Program-made: the position numbers and the translations under genes
The notes under the pieces: generated by a model
Database searches by the model: none
The model's input: the letters and a program-made list of their open reading frames with translations, nothing else
Told to the model about the DNA's origin: nothing
Shown here: positions 47,954 to 59,819 of the stretch, in pieces
How the letters are laid out: each line of letters starts with the position of its first letter
How positions within the stretch are numbered: the stretch's first letter is position 1
Assembly (NCBI GenBank): GCA_033060915.1
Contig: CM065392.1
Location: 12,670,001 to 12,734,000, forward strand
Length of the DNA: 64,000 nt
Direction of reading: 5' to 3'
From: Euryodendron excelsum
Lineage: Eukaryota > Streptophyta > Magnoliopsida > Ericales > Pentaphylacaceae

Positions 47954-49501
47954 CTCAGTTTGTGTGAAAGCTCAGCAAGGTCTGTTCCTGATCTTTATCA
48001 ATCTTGGGTCATGTGAGATCAATCATTTTTTCTTTTTTTTTCCTTTTTTTTGCTCTCTTGGTTTGATGGAGAGTTCCTTGCTTATTAGGGGAAGGTGTTG
48101 CCTACCAGTTGAGAATGTCTCACTGTGCTGTATAAATTCATCATATATCTTCTAGTGAAAGTCAAACCAAAAGCAGCTGAACTTTTAGAAAAAAGTAGTT
48201 GCCTGCCTAGGTGTAGAAAAACATTGCCTGGCCTCGAAGGAGGTGTTTGGATCTACACTAAAGACTTTCTGACGCATTTTTTTTGTCAAGGTACGGGTAC
48301 GGTTTAGTGTTAGGAAAGCCAAATAGCTAGCCAATTCCCAATTGCTAGACAAGGTACCAGTACTGTTTAGTGTCAAGGCACTAGAGGTCCGGGCCCAAGT
48401 CACACAAAATATTTTTTATTTTTTGAACAGAATAAATCTAATGTTATTAACTACGAACCCCTTCACGGGAAAAATTTCTCTTTTCTTGGTTTAACGTGCA
48501 GTCACGAGTTCAAATTTGTTTGTACTAATAATTTTTGTAAACATGATATTATTTGAAAAGAGTTGTAATCACCTTACATCTTTGATGAGGCTAGGAATAT
48601 TGTATGAAAAGAGTTGTAACCACTTTACATTTTGGATGAGGCTGGGTAAGTTATGACTCTATTTCTTTCTAAAAGAGTCCACTAGGATAGCGACTGATAT
48701 AGTTATGCTACTGAAATCCCCTTGACTACCCTTTTGCTCAATAAAAGGAAAAACAATTATAAATCCTTGCAAATTTTTTTATTTTTTTGTTTGTTTGTTT
48801 GTTTGTTTGTGAGGATGGGGTTTGGATGTGTAGTATAACTAGTTCATACCTCTAGCCACCCTGCAAAATTCATTAAAAAAAAAAGGGAGAGTATTGTTCA
48901 CTTTTTTTTTTTAAATGATATTGGAGAACATGTTGAAGGCAGGGCTTTAGACTCATCGCTAGGAAGCAACTATTTGGAGACTAACAAATATTTATAATCT
49001 ATCAATCTTGGATAAGGTATGATTTGCCCGAGCAAGTAGCTGCCTGCGAAGTGATCGATACACTCATGTAACAATTTCTCTTTCAAGAATAGTTTATACA
49101 ACTCAAAAGACTCAAACTCGTGTAACGATAATATTGCCCAAGCGTTACGTAATGCTGCAACTTCACATTCCTTCTCAACTAAGTAAAATAAAATCTTTAC
49201 ACACTAGCCTGGAGTTAAGAATTGAGCATTATTGATTGTAACAAGAGTAGATCCTTTGATCTTTGAAAAGAAGAAGAATGGCTATGGTCAGACCAGTTAA
49301 AAAGTGTTGTTAACAAAACCACAATACCTATAGAAATTCCTTAACAAAACATAAATAGAATAGAATTATAAATGTAACAACCTAATGATGAGAAACCTTA
49401 GTTGAGAGGTTAACATGGAATTAAGAAGATTTGGGTTGTTTGGGATAGCCAATCTATTATTTGGAGAGAGAGAGAGAGAGAGAGAGAGAAGAAGAAGAAG
49501 A
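47605..49501. other. CLE upstream region and following intergenic DNA
   Basis: On the minus strand the CLE leader/promoter contains a (CT)n tract (47916-47951 on the + strand as (AG)n), about 310 bp before the ATG, and a short upstream frame (ATG at 47802, 8 codons) if the leader extends that far. Further right: a short direct repeat 'aaggtac(g/c)...ggtttagtgt' at 48290-48375, (GTTT)n at 48789-48810, and (GA)n at 49461-49490. No gene. Confidence 0.5.
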
Positions 49502-49802
49502 CCTACTTCAGGGAAAAAAAGTCTAGTAGTCTAGTAGTGCGGAGTACTCAATGATAATCCTTATTAAATTGTGACATTTGGCGTGTGAATATGTCAACAA
49601 CTTAAGTTTGTGGAGTAGTGAAGAAGCTTTTAAGAAAAAATACCACATAACAAAATCTGATAAGATGTTTCCTTAAAAATCTCTTCACTACTCTACAAAC
49701 TCAGGCTGCTGATGTATTCACATGTCACGTCTCACAATTTAATAGGGGTTACCACTGAATATTCAGTATTACTTGATCACTGGACTACATTCCTACTTCA
49801 GG
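49502..49802. mobile_element. Foldback MITE with 11-bp target-site duplication (Mutator-like)
   Basis: Two inverted arms of about 110 bp (49530-49640 and 49672-49785) pair along most of their length: 'ttattaaattgtga', 'gtgtgaatatgtcaacaac' and 'gtttgtggagtagtgaagaag' against the inverse of the right arm. The element is bracketed by CCTACTTCAGG at 49502-49512 and 49792-49802. The 9-11-bp duplication and long arms fit a MULE-type MITE. Confidence 0.8.
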
Positions 49803-50437
49803 AGAGTACTTATATGTTCTGGCTTCATTATTTAAGGACAATATCGTGTGAGACCTAAGTGACAAATTCTTCTAACTAGATAGATGAATTACGCTCTAAT
49901 CTTCGAACTGGCGAACTGAGAGTTAATCCATGTCAAATTTGCGAACTCAAATGGTCAAATCCTCACTCAAATAGTTAAATCCTTGAATTCTAATTTGGAC
50001 CAATAATTGATTGTAATGTTTATGTCATCGTATTGAAGCATATACTGAGACTTGAAATGTGACTAAAAATAGGTTAATTTCAAATGAAAGCAACAATCAA
50101 TAGACCAAGTAGTTGCCCATTTATTTAGTTTAGAGGCTACTATATACTAAATATGGAATATATTTTGTATAGGAAACCATATTATAAAATCTAAAAATAT
50201 TACAATATATTTAAAGCAAAATTTTAAATATTTTTAAATAAAAAATAATATAATATAAAGGCTCTCAGGGTGCTCTCAGTCGTATGAACTTTAAAAATTG
50301 ATACTCTTACACTTCTACATTCGCAGTTGCACCCGCTCTCGTGTATGACTTAGTGTGCGACTTCATTAGATAAATTGAACTTTGAATTCATTTACTCGCA
50401 TTTAACAAACTCATTGAAAGTATAATGTGAATAAGGA
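49803..50437. other. Intergenic stretch, left flank of the large MULE
   Basis: AT-rich non-coding DNA; nothing bounded seen. The last bases before 50438 (aatgtgaataagga) would hold the left target-site duplication of the MULE, but its partner lies outside the window. Confidence 0.45.
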
Positions 50438-50720
50438 GGGTTTTTTCCCCAAAGTAAGTGTTTTGTAAAAAAAATTTTCCAAAATAATCAAATGTAAAAA
50501 GATATTGTCATAATAAGGCAAAACGCAATCTTGGATTGCATTTTGTCAAAGGCTGTGGAAGTCTAGCGATGGTACAGTCACGGAGCGAGAAAACGCAGGT
50601 GGCAATTGCGTTTTTTGACAAAACACTGGTCCCACTTGCATTTTTTGACAAAATGTAGGTAGGACCTATGTTTTGTCAGAAAACACAGCTGCCACCTATG
50701 TTTTCTCTCTTTGTATCTCC
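50438..50720 (+). repeat. Left terminal inverted repeat region of the large MULE
   Basis: Repeated words 'aaaacgca', 'ttttttgacaaaac' and 'tgttttgtcagaaaacaca' occur here in both orientations and match, inverted, the 63880-64000 segment. The pairing is patchy, so arms have diverged or contain internal repeats. Confidence 0.7.
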
Positions 50721-50802
50721 CCGTCTTCTTCTTCTCCTCCCCCCTTCGTCTCTCCCCCCACTCCCTCTTCTTCCTCTTTTCACCCCACTCCCTCTTTGCA
50801 GC

Positions 50803-50872
50803 ACCCCCCCCCCCCACCCCAAACCCCCCCCCCCCCCCACCACGCGCGCGCGCACACACACACACACACACA
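50803..50872 (+). repeat. Poly-C, (CG)n and (CA)n block, subterminal
   Basis: C-runs at about 50804-50838, then cgcgcgcgcg and (CA)n to 50872. An inverted counterpart, a G-run at 63853-63871 beside 'gatgcgcggg', lies near the right end, so the block probably belongs to the terminal repeats. Proline- or glycine-rich frames here are artefacts. Confidence 0.8.
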
Positions 50873-51079
50873 AAACACCAGCTCTCCTCCCCCACTCTCT
50901 CTTTGCAAACTCCCCACTCCCCTATACTTTTCTCCATTTTTAGCTAAGTTTAAAGTATCCGACATCAAGGTTGTTATTTAAGAATATCAAAGTTTATACT
51001 ATAATAGTAAAAATAGTAATATTAAATATATAATTATTTTATAATACAATTCAAAGATTACTAACTCTCTGTTATTTTA

Positions 51080-53600
51080 TTTGTAACCATATTTGCTGTT
51101 TCTGCTACTTCGAGAAAGGACTCCGTTACTTTGCGTACTGATCCAATTGGTTAATTTTATTGGTAAAATATTTTATTTATTTATGTTGGTAAGGTAGTTA
51201 TTATTTATGTCGCACCCACTGTGATTATTATGTTGTTTCAAAATTTATTAATAATTTTTAATAATTTAAAACTTATTAAAGTAATAGTTTTATTTAAATG
51301 TATAAAATCGAAATTGTTGTAAGAGTTTAGTAAAAATAATAATGAGTAAAATAATTAAATTAAAAAAATGTGTTAGTGATTAGTAATAAAATATTATAAT
51401 ATGACAACAATATTTATTGGAGAAATAATTTGTAGTAAATAATATTCGGTGAATAAATTTAAAGATAAAATGAAAAAAAAAAAAAAACAAGTTAGTAGTT
51501 AGGAATAGTAGAACTATAAATACTAGAAAATAGATATAAGTAATGTTTAGGATGCCATGCTAATTACCAATGAAATGGGTGAAATAATTTTTAATTTTTT
51601 TAACTATTATTTAATATATAGTATTTCATAAAGGAATTTGAAGTGAATAAATTTAAGAATAAAATGGGAAAAAGAGGTTAGTAATTAGAAATAATATAAC
51701 TATAAATACTACAAAATAGATATAAGTAATTTGAATGTCATGCTAATTACCAATGAAATTTAATAATTTTTAAAATGTTTAAAAAAGAGGTTACTGTAAT
51801 TTTAGAAAAAATAATATAACTATAAATAGAACTAAATACAAAATAGATATAAGTAATGTTTAGGATGTCATGCTAATTACCAATGAAATGGGTGAAATAA
51901 TTTTTAATATGTTTAATTATTGTTTAATATGTAGTAATTTCATAAAGGAATTTGAACTGAATAAATTTAGGAATAAAATGAAAAAAAACAGGTTAGTAAT
52001 TAGAAATAATAGAACTTTAAATACTAGAAAAAAGATATAAGTAATGTTTAGGATATCATGCTAATTACTAATGAAATGACTGAAATCACTTTTAATCTAT
52101 TTAATTATTATTAAATATGTAGTAATTTCATAAAGTAATATTCAGTAAATAAATTTAAGGATAAAATGGGTGAAATAATTTGTGATTTTTGTTTAATTAT
52201 TATTTAATATGTAGTAATTTCATAAAGTAATATTTAGTGAATAAATTTAAGGATAAAATAGGAAAAAATAGGTTAGTAATTAGAAATCATAGAACTATAA
52301 ATACTAGAAACTAGATATAAGTAATATTTAGGATACCATGCTAATTACCAATAAGATGGGTGAAATAATTTTTAATCTGTTTAATTATTGTTTAATATGT
52401 AGTAATTTCATAAAGGAATTTGAATTGAATAAATTTAAGAATAAAATGAACAAAAAATAGGTTAGTAATTAGAAATAATAAAACTTTAAATACTATAAAA
52501 AAGATATCAGTAATATTTAGGATGCCATGCTAATTACTAATAAAATGGCTAAAATCACTTTTAATCTATTTAATTATTATTAAATATGTAGTAATTTCAT
52601 AAAGTAATATTCAGTGAATAAATTTAAGGATGAAATGGGTGAAATAATTTGTAATCTGTTTAATTATTGTTTAATATGTAGTAATTTCATAAAGTAATAT
52701 TTAGTGAATAAATTTAAGGAAAAAATGGGAAAAAACGGGTTAGTAATTAGAATACTAGAACTATAAATACTAGAAAATAGATATAAATAATGTTTAGGAT
52801 GTCATGCTAATTACCAATGAGATGGATGAAATAATTTTTAATCTGTTTAATTATTGTTTAATATGTAGTAATTTCATATAGGAATTTGAACTAAATAAAT
52901 TTAAGGATATAAAAAAAAACCAGATTAGTAATTAGAAATAATAGAACTTTAAATACTAGACATTGAATGTTTAATTATTGTTTAATGCCATGCTAATTAT
53001 TGTTTAATATGTAGTAATGTTTAATTATTTTTTAATATGTAATAATTTATAATCTGTTTAATAATTATTGTTAAATTAATATACATTATTTTATAGAGTA
53101 ATTTGCAATAAATAATTTTAAGTATAAAATGTAAAAAAAAAAATAGATTACCTTAAAGTACTAGAACTAAAAATAATTAATATTTTTATTTAACTATATA
53201 AGTTTGAAATTGTTCTACGATTAAGTAAAAATAATGAATAATAAAATAAGAAAAAGTTAAAATGGTTTACTAATTAGTAATAAAATGTTATAAAATGTGA
53301 AGAATCATTATTAATAAAATAAGTATTGGTAATGTTATTTATGATGTCATAATTCAAATTTTCTATATTAATATGCAGAATGTTTTAGTAATAGAACTAT
53401 AAAAAATATAAAATAGATGTAATTAATATGCAAAATGTTTTAGTAATTAGTAATTAAATGGAAAAAATAATTATTAAGCGATTTAAGTATTGTTAAATAA
53501 AAAGACAGTATTGTATAAAGTAATTTGTAGTAAATAATTTTTAAGTATAAAATGGATAAATAACCAATTAGCTTAAAGTAATAGAATTATAAATAATTTG
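51080..53600 (+). repeat. AT-rich tandem array with about 467-bp higher-order period
   Basis: The word 'catgctaatta' recurs at 51556, 51739, 51870, 52057, 52337, 52526, 52803 and 52989. From 51870 the steps are 187, 280, 189, 277 and 186, so a two-part unit of about 467 bp is repeated. Each subunit also repeats 'gttagtaattagaaataat', 'agatataagtaat' and 'gtagtaatttcataaa'. There is no coding potential. It lies between the left TIR and the transposase. Confidence 0.85.
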
Positions 53601-53671
53601 TAGTCAATGTTAAAAAAGTGTAATAAAATTTTAATAAATTATAGGATACTTTTCCTTCAAATAAATGTACG

Positions 53672-56597
53672 ATGTGTTTATGCAATTATATGAAAATAGG
53701 TGCAATAATGGATGAAACATTGGCCATGATGTATTGGGGTGGGAAAATAATGAAAGATCGAGGTAAAGGGATTATGTATAGCATGGAATGTCGGGCACGT
53801 TGCAGTATATCGTTGCAATTAAAAATGTCTGAACTAGAAGCAATGATAATACTTATGATTGGCAAGGATGGACAACATATAAGATTGAAAATAATATGCA
53901 GATTTCCATATAGTAATGAAGGGGGGTTGATCAAATATAAAAAATTTCTAATAAAAAATGACAGGACATTGCAAATTGCTTTACAGCTACCACAGAAAAA
54001 GTCATGGATGGAATGTATCGAGTTGTACATTGAAGTAGAGAATGCAGTAGTAGATGTGGACCCTACAACGAATTGAATGTGGAGTGACATTCAGGGGTAT
54101 GGAAGGATACTATCGGATGAGAGAGATACATCAACAACATGGAATTTTCTCGACGATGTTGACATTGGGGCAGGACACTGTTAGCCACAGTGTGCCATAT
54201 TCACAACAATTTGACTAATATGGTAACCTAATTCATTTTCAAAGCACGTAGCAAAGTGGTTACCATGGTTCATTCATTGATTATGGCATTGGGTCAAGTA
54301 GTATGTTACAACATCAACCTACTATAGACACCACAAGTCCTTTAAAAGGGCCTTCGATGAGACATAGTTAAGGGAGGGATCCAGTGCAACATATGGTTCA
54401 ATTAGGGCGCCAATCCATTCCCATACAAATTGATTTGAATGTAAGGTCTCCAAATACACAGTCAAAAACATTATATGAACATATAGATGTTGCTCTGATG
54501 AACGATTTTGATGACAATGTTCAACAACAACAAGATATCCCGGTTCCGTATTTTATCACATTGCTGAATGGATATCATGCACCTGTACCTAGCAGGGATC
54601 AATTTTGCCATGGGCCCATATGGGATATACAAAATCCCAATTTTCAAATGGGGATTTTGATTAATGATAAGGCAGCTGTGAAAAATGCATACACAATGTA
54701 TCACTTGCATAACAACAAGGAGTATTCAGTTGTTGAATCAACTACGAAATAGTTTAAAGCAAAGTGTGCACACGATTGCCCTTGGATGTTTCATGCATCC
54801 ACCAAAAGACATAGGATGTGGGAGGTTACGCAATACAATGAGCCTCATAGTTGTTTGTACAGGATGCCAAATATAGATCATCGTAACCTAGATGTAAACT
54901 TCATTATAGATGTTATCATGGGACAAATAGCGGTGAGTTTAACTTTCATTTAGACTTTATCACAACAACTTATTAGTTTGTCATATAAAAGTTCATGTAA
55001 TGTACTTAAACTGTGTTGTTTTTGTACAGAAAAATCCTGATTAGAAGATCACTTCTATAATGGAAGATATGAAAACACATTACCACCACCCCGTGTCATA
55101 CAAGAAAGTATGGATGGTAAGAACAAAAGCCATAGAGATGGTATTTGGCAATTAGAAACAGTCGTTTGCAAAACTTCCCAAATATTTGTTGGCATTGCAG
55201 TTAAGAAACCCTAGAATAATCCAAATGTTAGAGTCCTTCAATCAAGATGTCCGTGACATGGTCGTGTTTGATCAAGTATTTTGGGCATTCAGCCCATGTA
55301 TTAATAGTTTCAAGCACTGTCTGCCGGTTATATTGGTTGATGGCACCCACCTTTATGAAAAATATAAGGGTGTCATGCTTATCGCTACGAGGGTCACTGC
55401 CAGGGGTAGAAATTATCCCTTAGCCTTTTCCGTTGTCAAGGTTGAGGACACACGTAACTGGTCATGGTTTATCAATTTGGTGAGACACGTCGTTATCCCT
55501 AATAGAGAACGTGTCACCATACTATCGTACCATCACAGGGGCCTACTAAATGCCATTGATCGAATATGGGAACATCCAAGTGATGATCAACCTCTTAGTT
55601 TTCACAGGTATTGCCTTCGACACTTTCACAGCAACTACCACAAGAATTACAATATGATAAGGATCAAGGACTTTGTGTAGGCTGTTAGCACAGCTCCTTA
55701 ATTGCGAAAGTTCAACACTATAATGGAAAGAATTAAGAAGAGATGTGAACCTTGTTATAATGAACTAATGGGGGAGGATATTACTAAGTAGACATTTGCT
55801 CACGATGGCAGCTTTTGTTGACAGATCACATCAACTAACAACTTTAAGAGCTACAATAGTGCGATAGTAGGCCCATGTAATTTGCCCATTACTACATCTG
55901 TGCAGGTCACTTACTACCGTCTTGTTGAGAGTTTTGTTACACGACACGGTGAGATACAATGTGACGTAAGGAATGGCCATGCATACCCGTTAGAAGTGCG
56001 CGAAATATTTCAGAAGTGAAGCAAAAAAGTAGCCGGTCATACTATTACAGTTTGTAATTGGTAATATATGTTTATACCGTCATCATCATTAAATTGATAT
56101 TGTAATGGCGTTCATTTGAATGTATGACATTTCGTTACTTGTTGTACAGGGACACCGTGTTTGTCAATGTGCTAACCGGCAGGAGGGGGACTAAAGGTAA
56201 TCATCTACATGCCATGCAACTTTTTTCGTCTAACTGTACATGCAGAAAATGAGTTATATATCACCTTCCTTGCTCCCACATGCTTTCTGTTGCAACAGCT
56301 ACAGGCAAGCAACCCTGATTTTTATTTGACCCCTACTACACTATGGAAGCGTATGCCCGTGTGTACGGGATTTCGTTTGCACCAATGTTAATGGAGGATT
56401 ACTGGTCTCCTTATGTAGGGCCTACTATCCTCCCAAACCCCTTTCGCAAACGTGTAGCCTGAAAAGGCCGTCCAAAATATAGTAGAATTTGTAACGAAAT
56501 GGACGAATCGAGGCAAAAACAAATGTTCAAGTGTAGTTTATATAACGAGCCTGGTCATAACAGACGCTGATATCCAAACAGGAGGCGAGAACATTAG
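53672..56597 (+). pseudogene. MURA-type MULE transposase, degenerate
   Basis: Order: an N-terminal domain (53672-54076, YWGG, IKYKKFLIKND, CIELYIEVE), linker and DNA-binding region (54384-54932; CAHDCPWMFHAS), intron 54933-55029 (gtgagt...gtacag), a core exon 55030-56060, intron 56061-56149, and a last exon to the stop at 56595-56597. The core shows LVDGTHLYEKYKG, RNYPLAFSVV, NWSWFI and HRYCLRHFHSNY; then a SWIM finger (CTCRK...LPCSH) and a zinc knuckle in which two Cys read Tyr. The second catalytic Asp (usual ISDRH) reads Tyr in LSYHHRG. In-frame stops lie at 54750, 55042, 55153, 55678, 55699, 55789, 55819, 56017, 56250, 56316, 56460 and 56568, many at conserved Trp. Inactive. Confidence 0.9.
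54933..55029 (+). other. Transposase intron (97 bp)
   Basis: gtgagttta at the donor, ttttgtacag at the acceptor, phase 0. Removing it joins IMGQIA to KNPD in the same frame as the downstream core. Confidence 0.75.
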
Positions 56598-57074
56598 AGA
56601 ATAGTACATGTACATAATCCATTTGTATTTGATACACGTGTTCAAAATGTGCAAACCAATTATTTCATGCATGTTACATCACTTGGAATCACTCTGTGCA
56701 AATTAATAATGGATTGTAGTCCACAAGACCCTTTGTGTGACTGTCTCCTTCTGTAATAAAGAACAAATTAATAAAGAATAAAGAAAAAGTAAAACATAAC
56801 CAATTTGAGTACACATACCTCACAACCCACTCCATTACTCTAACAGAGTTTGAATAACAAAATTAACTAATGGTCATAGTCTTCTACCGCCTTTGATAAG
56901 AACAAAAAAAGCCATTAAGGTAAAAAATAACAATGTTACTTAGTAACTTTGCAAAGGTACCATAAATATGATTGTGAGTATATTAAACTTCTCTCATCTA
57001 TCTTATATTGACAGCTGGTTGCTCTTTGGTTCCGTGCATTGCATTTTACTAACATTCCAGATCTATCATATACT
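56598..57074. other. Spacer between transposase and PMD pseudogenes
   Basis: 477 bp, AT-rich: presumably the transposase 3' UTR and the PMD promoter region. No frame is supported and no terminator or TATA could be assigned. Confidence 0.45.
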
Positions 57075-59755
57075 ATGGCATGACAACGACGACCAGGTGA
57101 ACCCATCGATCCCAGTGTACTTACCTTGCAGAAGATTCATCGCTTACAGGTTGTGTGAGACCATGGGGTAAGTTTTATAGAACTTCAACGTAATATAACA
57201 AATAGTTCACATTTACTTTTTTTTTAATAACTACTACCATTTTTTAACGCATTCCTTTTATTTGATGAATAGTGTGATCAGCCTATTAATTGTCGTTGGG
57301 AAGACTCAGGTATATTCGACAATGATGTACACCCTCACATTATTCCATATTTGATCCGCACTGATTTTCACAGTGTAACCGCGTAGGTAGGATTCAACAT
57401 GATCATGCTTTGCTCACAACTATGGTGGAGAGATGGCGACATGAGACACATACCTTTCACTTGCCTGCCGGGGAGACGACAGTTACATTACAAGATGTCT
57501 CCATCCTATACGTTCTTCAAATTACTGGCAAGGTGGTTACAGGTTCAGAATTATGGTTGACAATTACGGTTCGAAATTACAATAAATTGCACAAATTATT
57601 TCATGATATTATTTAAATACACGCTTTTTTTTATTATGTTATTCACATTTTTATGTTCTATCCAATAACTGAATTTCATTTTCCTAACATTTTGCAAGTC
57701 CCTTCGGCTGTCAACATTGCAAGATTGGGCCCCTTTATTTATGCAGCATTTAGGGGTTGCACCTGGGGCTGAATATTTCAAAAATGGTTTGGTCAGGCTT
57801 AAGTGGTTAAGTTAGACATTTGGGACACTTGCAGATGATGCTGATGAAATTACAATACAACGCCATGCTCGGGCATTTATACTGAGACTCATTGGCGGGG
57901 TCATGAAGCTAGATCACTCTGGTACCCTATTCAGGCCCATGTACTTACCATTGTTAGCGGAACTTGATGATTGTGGCAATTTTAGCTGGGGTAGTGTAGT
58001 CCTTACATCATTGTACAGAGGGTTATGTCATGCCATTCGTCCTATATGTTTTAAGCTCATTAGCCCGCTTACACTGCTGCAGGTATGCAAAATATTTTTT
58101 TTACTCATGTTATTATTACCTTTAGATGATTATATCCTTTCATATTGAGACTAAGATTCATTCAGATTTGGGTGTGAGAGAGATTCCCTATTATCGCGCT
58201 TATATGGAAGTCAATTTCCATTACACGTGCGCAAGAGCCACTTATTATTGGGAAATAAGAGTTTCCTGGTGGACCATTAAGGGGCAGGTGGCATGACGAT
58301 TTCCTCCTCACAGATGTCTCCACCCATGTGCTCGTTGTGTACATGAATCAGTTGGACCGACTTCGACCCAATGATGTAAGTTATACATTGATAGTACGTT
58401 TTATATTCGTGACATTTGGGTTGTACAATACATAACAATTGATTGTATATTTTACATTCTTCAGTTTTGTTGGACCCTATACAAGGCCTATATGAATGCG
58501 TTGCCCCCTACTGCTTTGCTGAGATGGAGGTTTAAAAGGAAGTGGTCCCTTTCTTGTGCTTTGAAATTGTAAAGTTTCATCTACCTGATCGAGTGATGCA
58601 CCAATTTAGGATAAGACAAGACATACCAGACTATCCGAACATCAGGAGGGACTTGTATGCAGTGGATCGATGGGGGAGGACCGGAGTAGATTGGAATGAC
58701 TATCATGCAGGGTACACAGAACTCTGGTCCTATAAGATGGCCGGTGTAGTTGACGGTGAGATTTATGATAGACATATGTCCTCTGTTGATCCTTAAATGG
58801 CTTGATATAGATGCATCACTCGCCTCCACATTGAGAATCCACTCAGGAGCACAGAAAGAGGCTATTCAGGTGTCGGAGCCACCATAGATTCGATGGTATG
58901 TGCAATTACATATTAAATACCAAAATTTTCTTTCGATATCATCATAAATGCCATTAAATTCTATTTTCAGGTGGAAGCATGAATGGATGTATATGAAAGG
59001 AAAACACGCGCTATACATGACTTTCCTAAAACGAAGTCAATGCAGGAGTTATATGACATATAACAACGTGTCATGGCTTCTTTATCCCTCATACAGGAGT
59101 CGGATTGTGTCCCACAACACTGACGGCGTACTCGCGATACCACGTATTCTGGTTCCCAGGCACGCGTTGTGCCACACGGCATGCCACCTCATCCCACTCC
59201 TGCATGCCGATCCACCTCTTCGATACCTTCTTTCATTCATGGTGGATATAGTGTAGAGTACGTCACACCTACACCATACAGCTATGCCACTCAGAGTTCT
59301 AGGACAACATCATATAGGTTATCATTCCTACCGAGGAATGCTTTACCACACATGATACTTCCAGGACATCACATCATTGGCCGGCCTGCCACGTCTCTCC
59401 AGTTATGTTTCAGACTAACCCAGGGTATAGTTATAATCCGTTCGTAGGTGGAAATTTTGGACATGTGAGTCATGATTTTCATAGTGGATACCTATCATCG
59501 ACTTATGGGGAAGGGCCGTCATAGGTGACTCATAATTTTCACAGTGGCTACCCTTCATCGACTTATGGGGCAGGGCCATCACAGGTGAGTCATGATTTTC
59601 ACAGTGGCTACCATTCATCAACTTATGCACCAAGGTCATCACAGGTGACTCGTGATTTTCATAGTGGCTACCCTTCATCGACTTTTGGGGTTAGGTCGTC
59701 ACAAGCTCATCAGGACGATGAAGAGTTGCCAGTAGTGAGTGATAAGGACGAGTAG
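57075..59755 (+). pseudogene. Plant mobile domain (PMD) gene, 'phosphatase 7 long form homolog'-type, degenerate
   Basis: Exon 1 57075-57167 (E-P-I-D-P-S-V-L-T-L-Q, HR); exon 2 from 57273 (HIIPYLIRTDF, then after a frameshift RIQHDHALLTTMVERWR, THTFHLPAGETTVTLQDV); exon 57699-58082 (LQDWAPLF, HARAFILRLIGG, FRPMYLPLLAEL, LTSLYRGLCHA); exon 58166-58375 (ERFP, GPLRGRWHDDF, LDRLRPND); exon from 58465 (VVPFLCFEIVKFHLPDRVM, DRWGRTGVDWNDYH, Y-R-C-I-T-R), with a one-base frameshift near 58508. The family (PF10536) occurs both in host genes such as MAIN and in MULEs. It is a nuclear, transposon-linked domain of unclear biochemical role. Conserved Trp codons read stop at 57156, 58175, 58533, 58803 and 58980. 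Confidence 0.88.
59465..59704 (+). repeat. 60-bp (20-residue) tandem repeat in the PMD gene tail, four copies
   Basis: 'gattttca(t/c)agtgg' variants occur at 59474, 59534, 59594 and 59654, exactly 60 bp apart. In frame each codes D-F-H-S-G-Y-x-S-S-T-Y-G-x-x-P-S-Q-V-x-x, a Ser/Gly/Tyr-rich tail. In the first copy a Gln CAG reads TAG. An acidic stretch (DDEELPVVSDKDE) follows. Confidence 0.88.
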
Positions 59756-59819
59756 GCGGAGGTGGGTGATGATAAAGGGCAGAGTGGTCAAGACGAGTAG
59801 TAGGATTTAGGGGTTCGTA

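Noticed and set aside
50578..50981. Pro- or Gly-rich open frames on both strands
   Set aside because: Translation of poly-C, CG and CA microsatellites in the MULE subterminal block.
53672..56597. Stop-codon reassignment or recoding of TGA/TAG as Trp
   Set aside because: Intact host genes use TGA as stop (SDR at 38842-38844); frameshifts and a lost catalytic Asp show ordinary decay.
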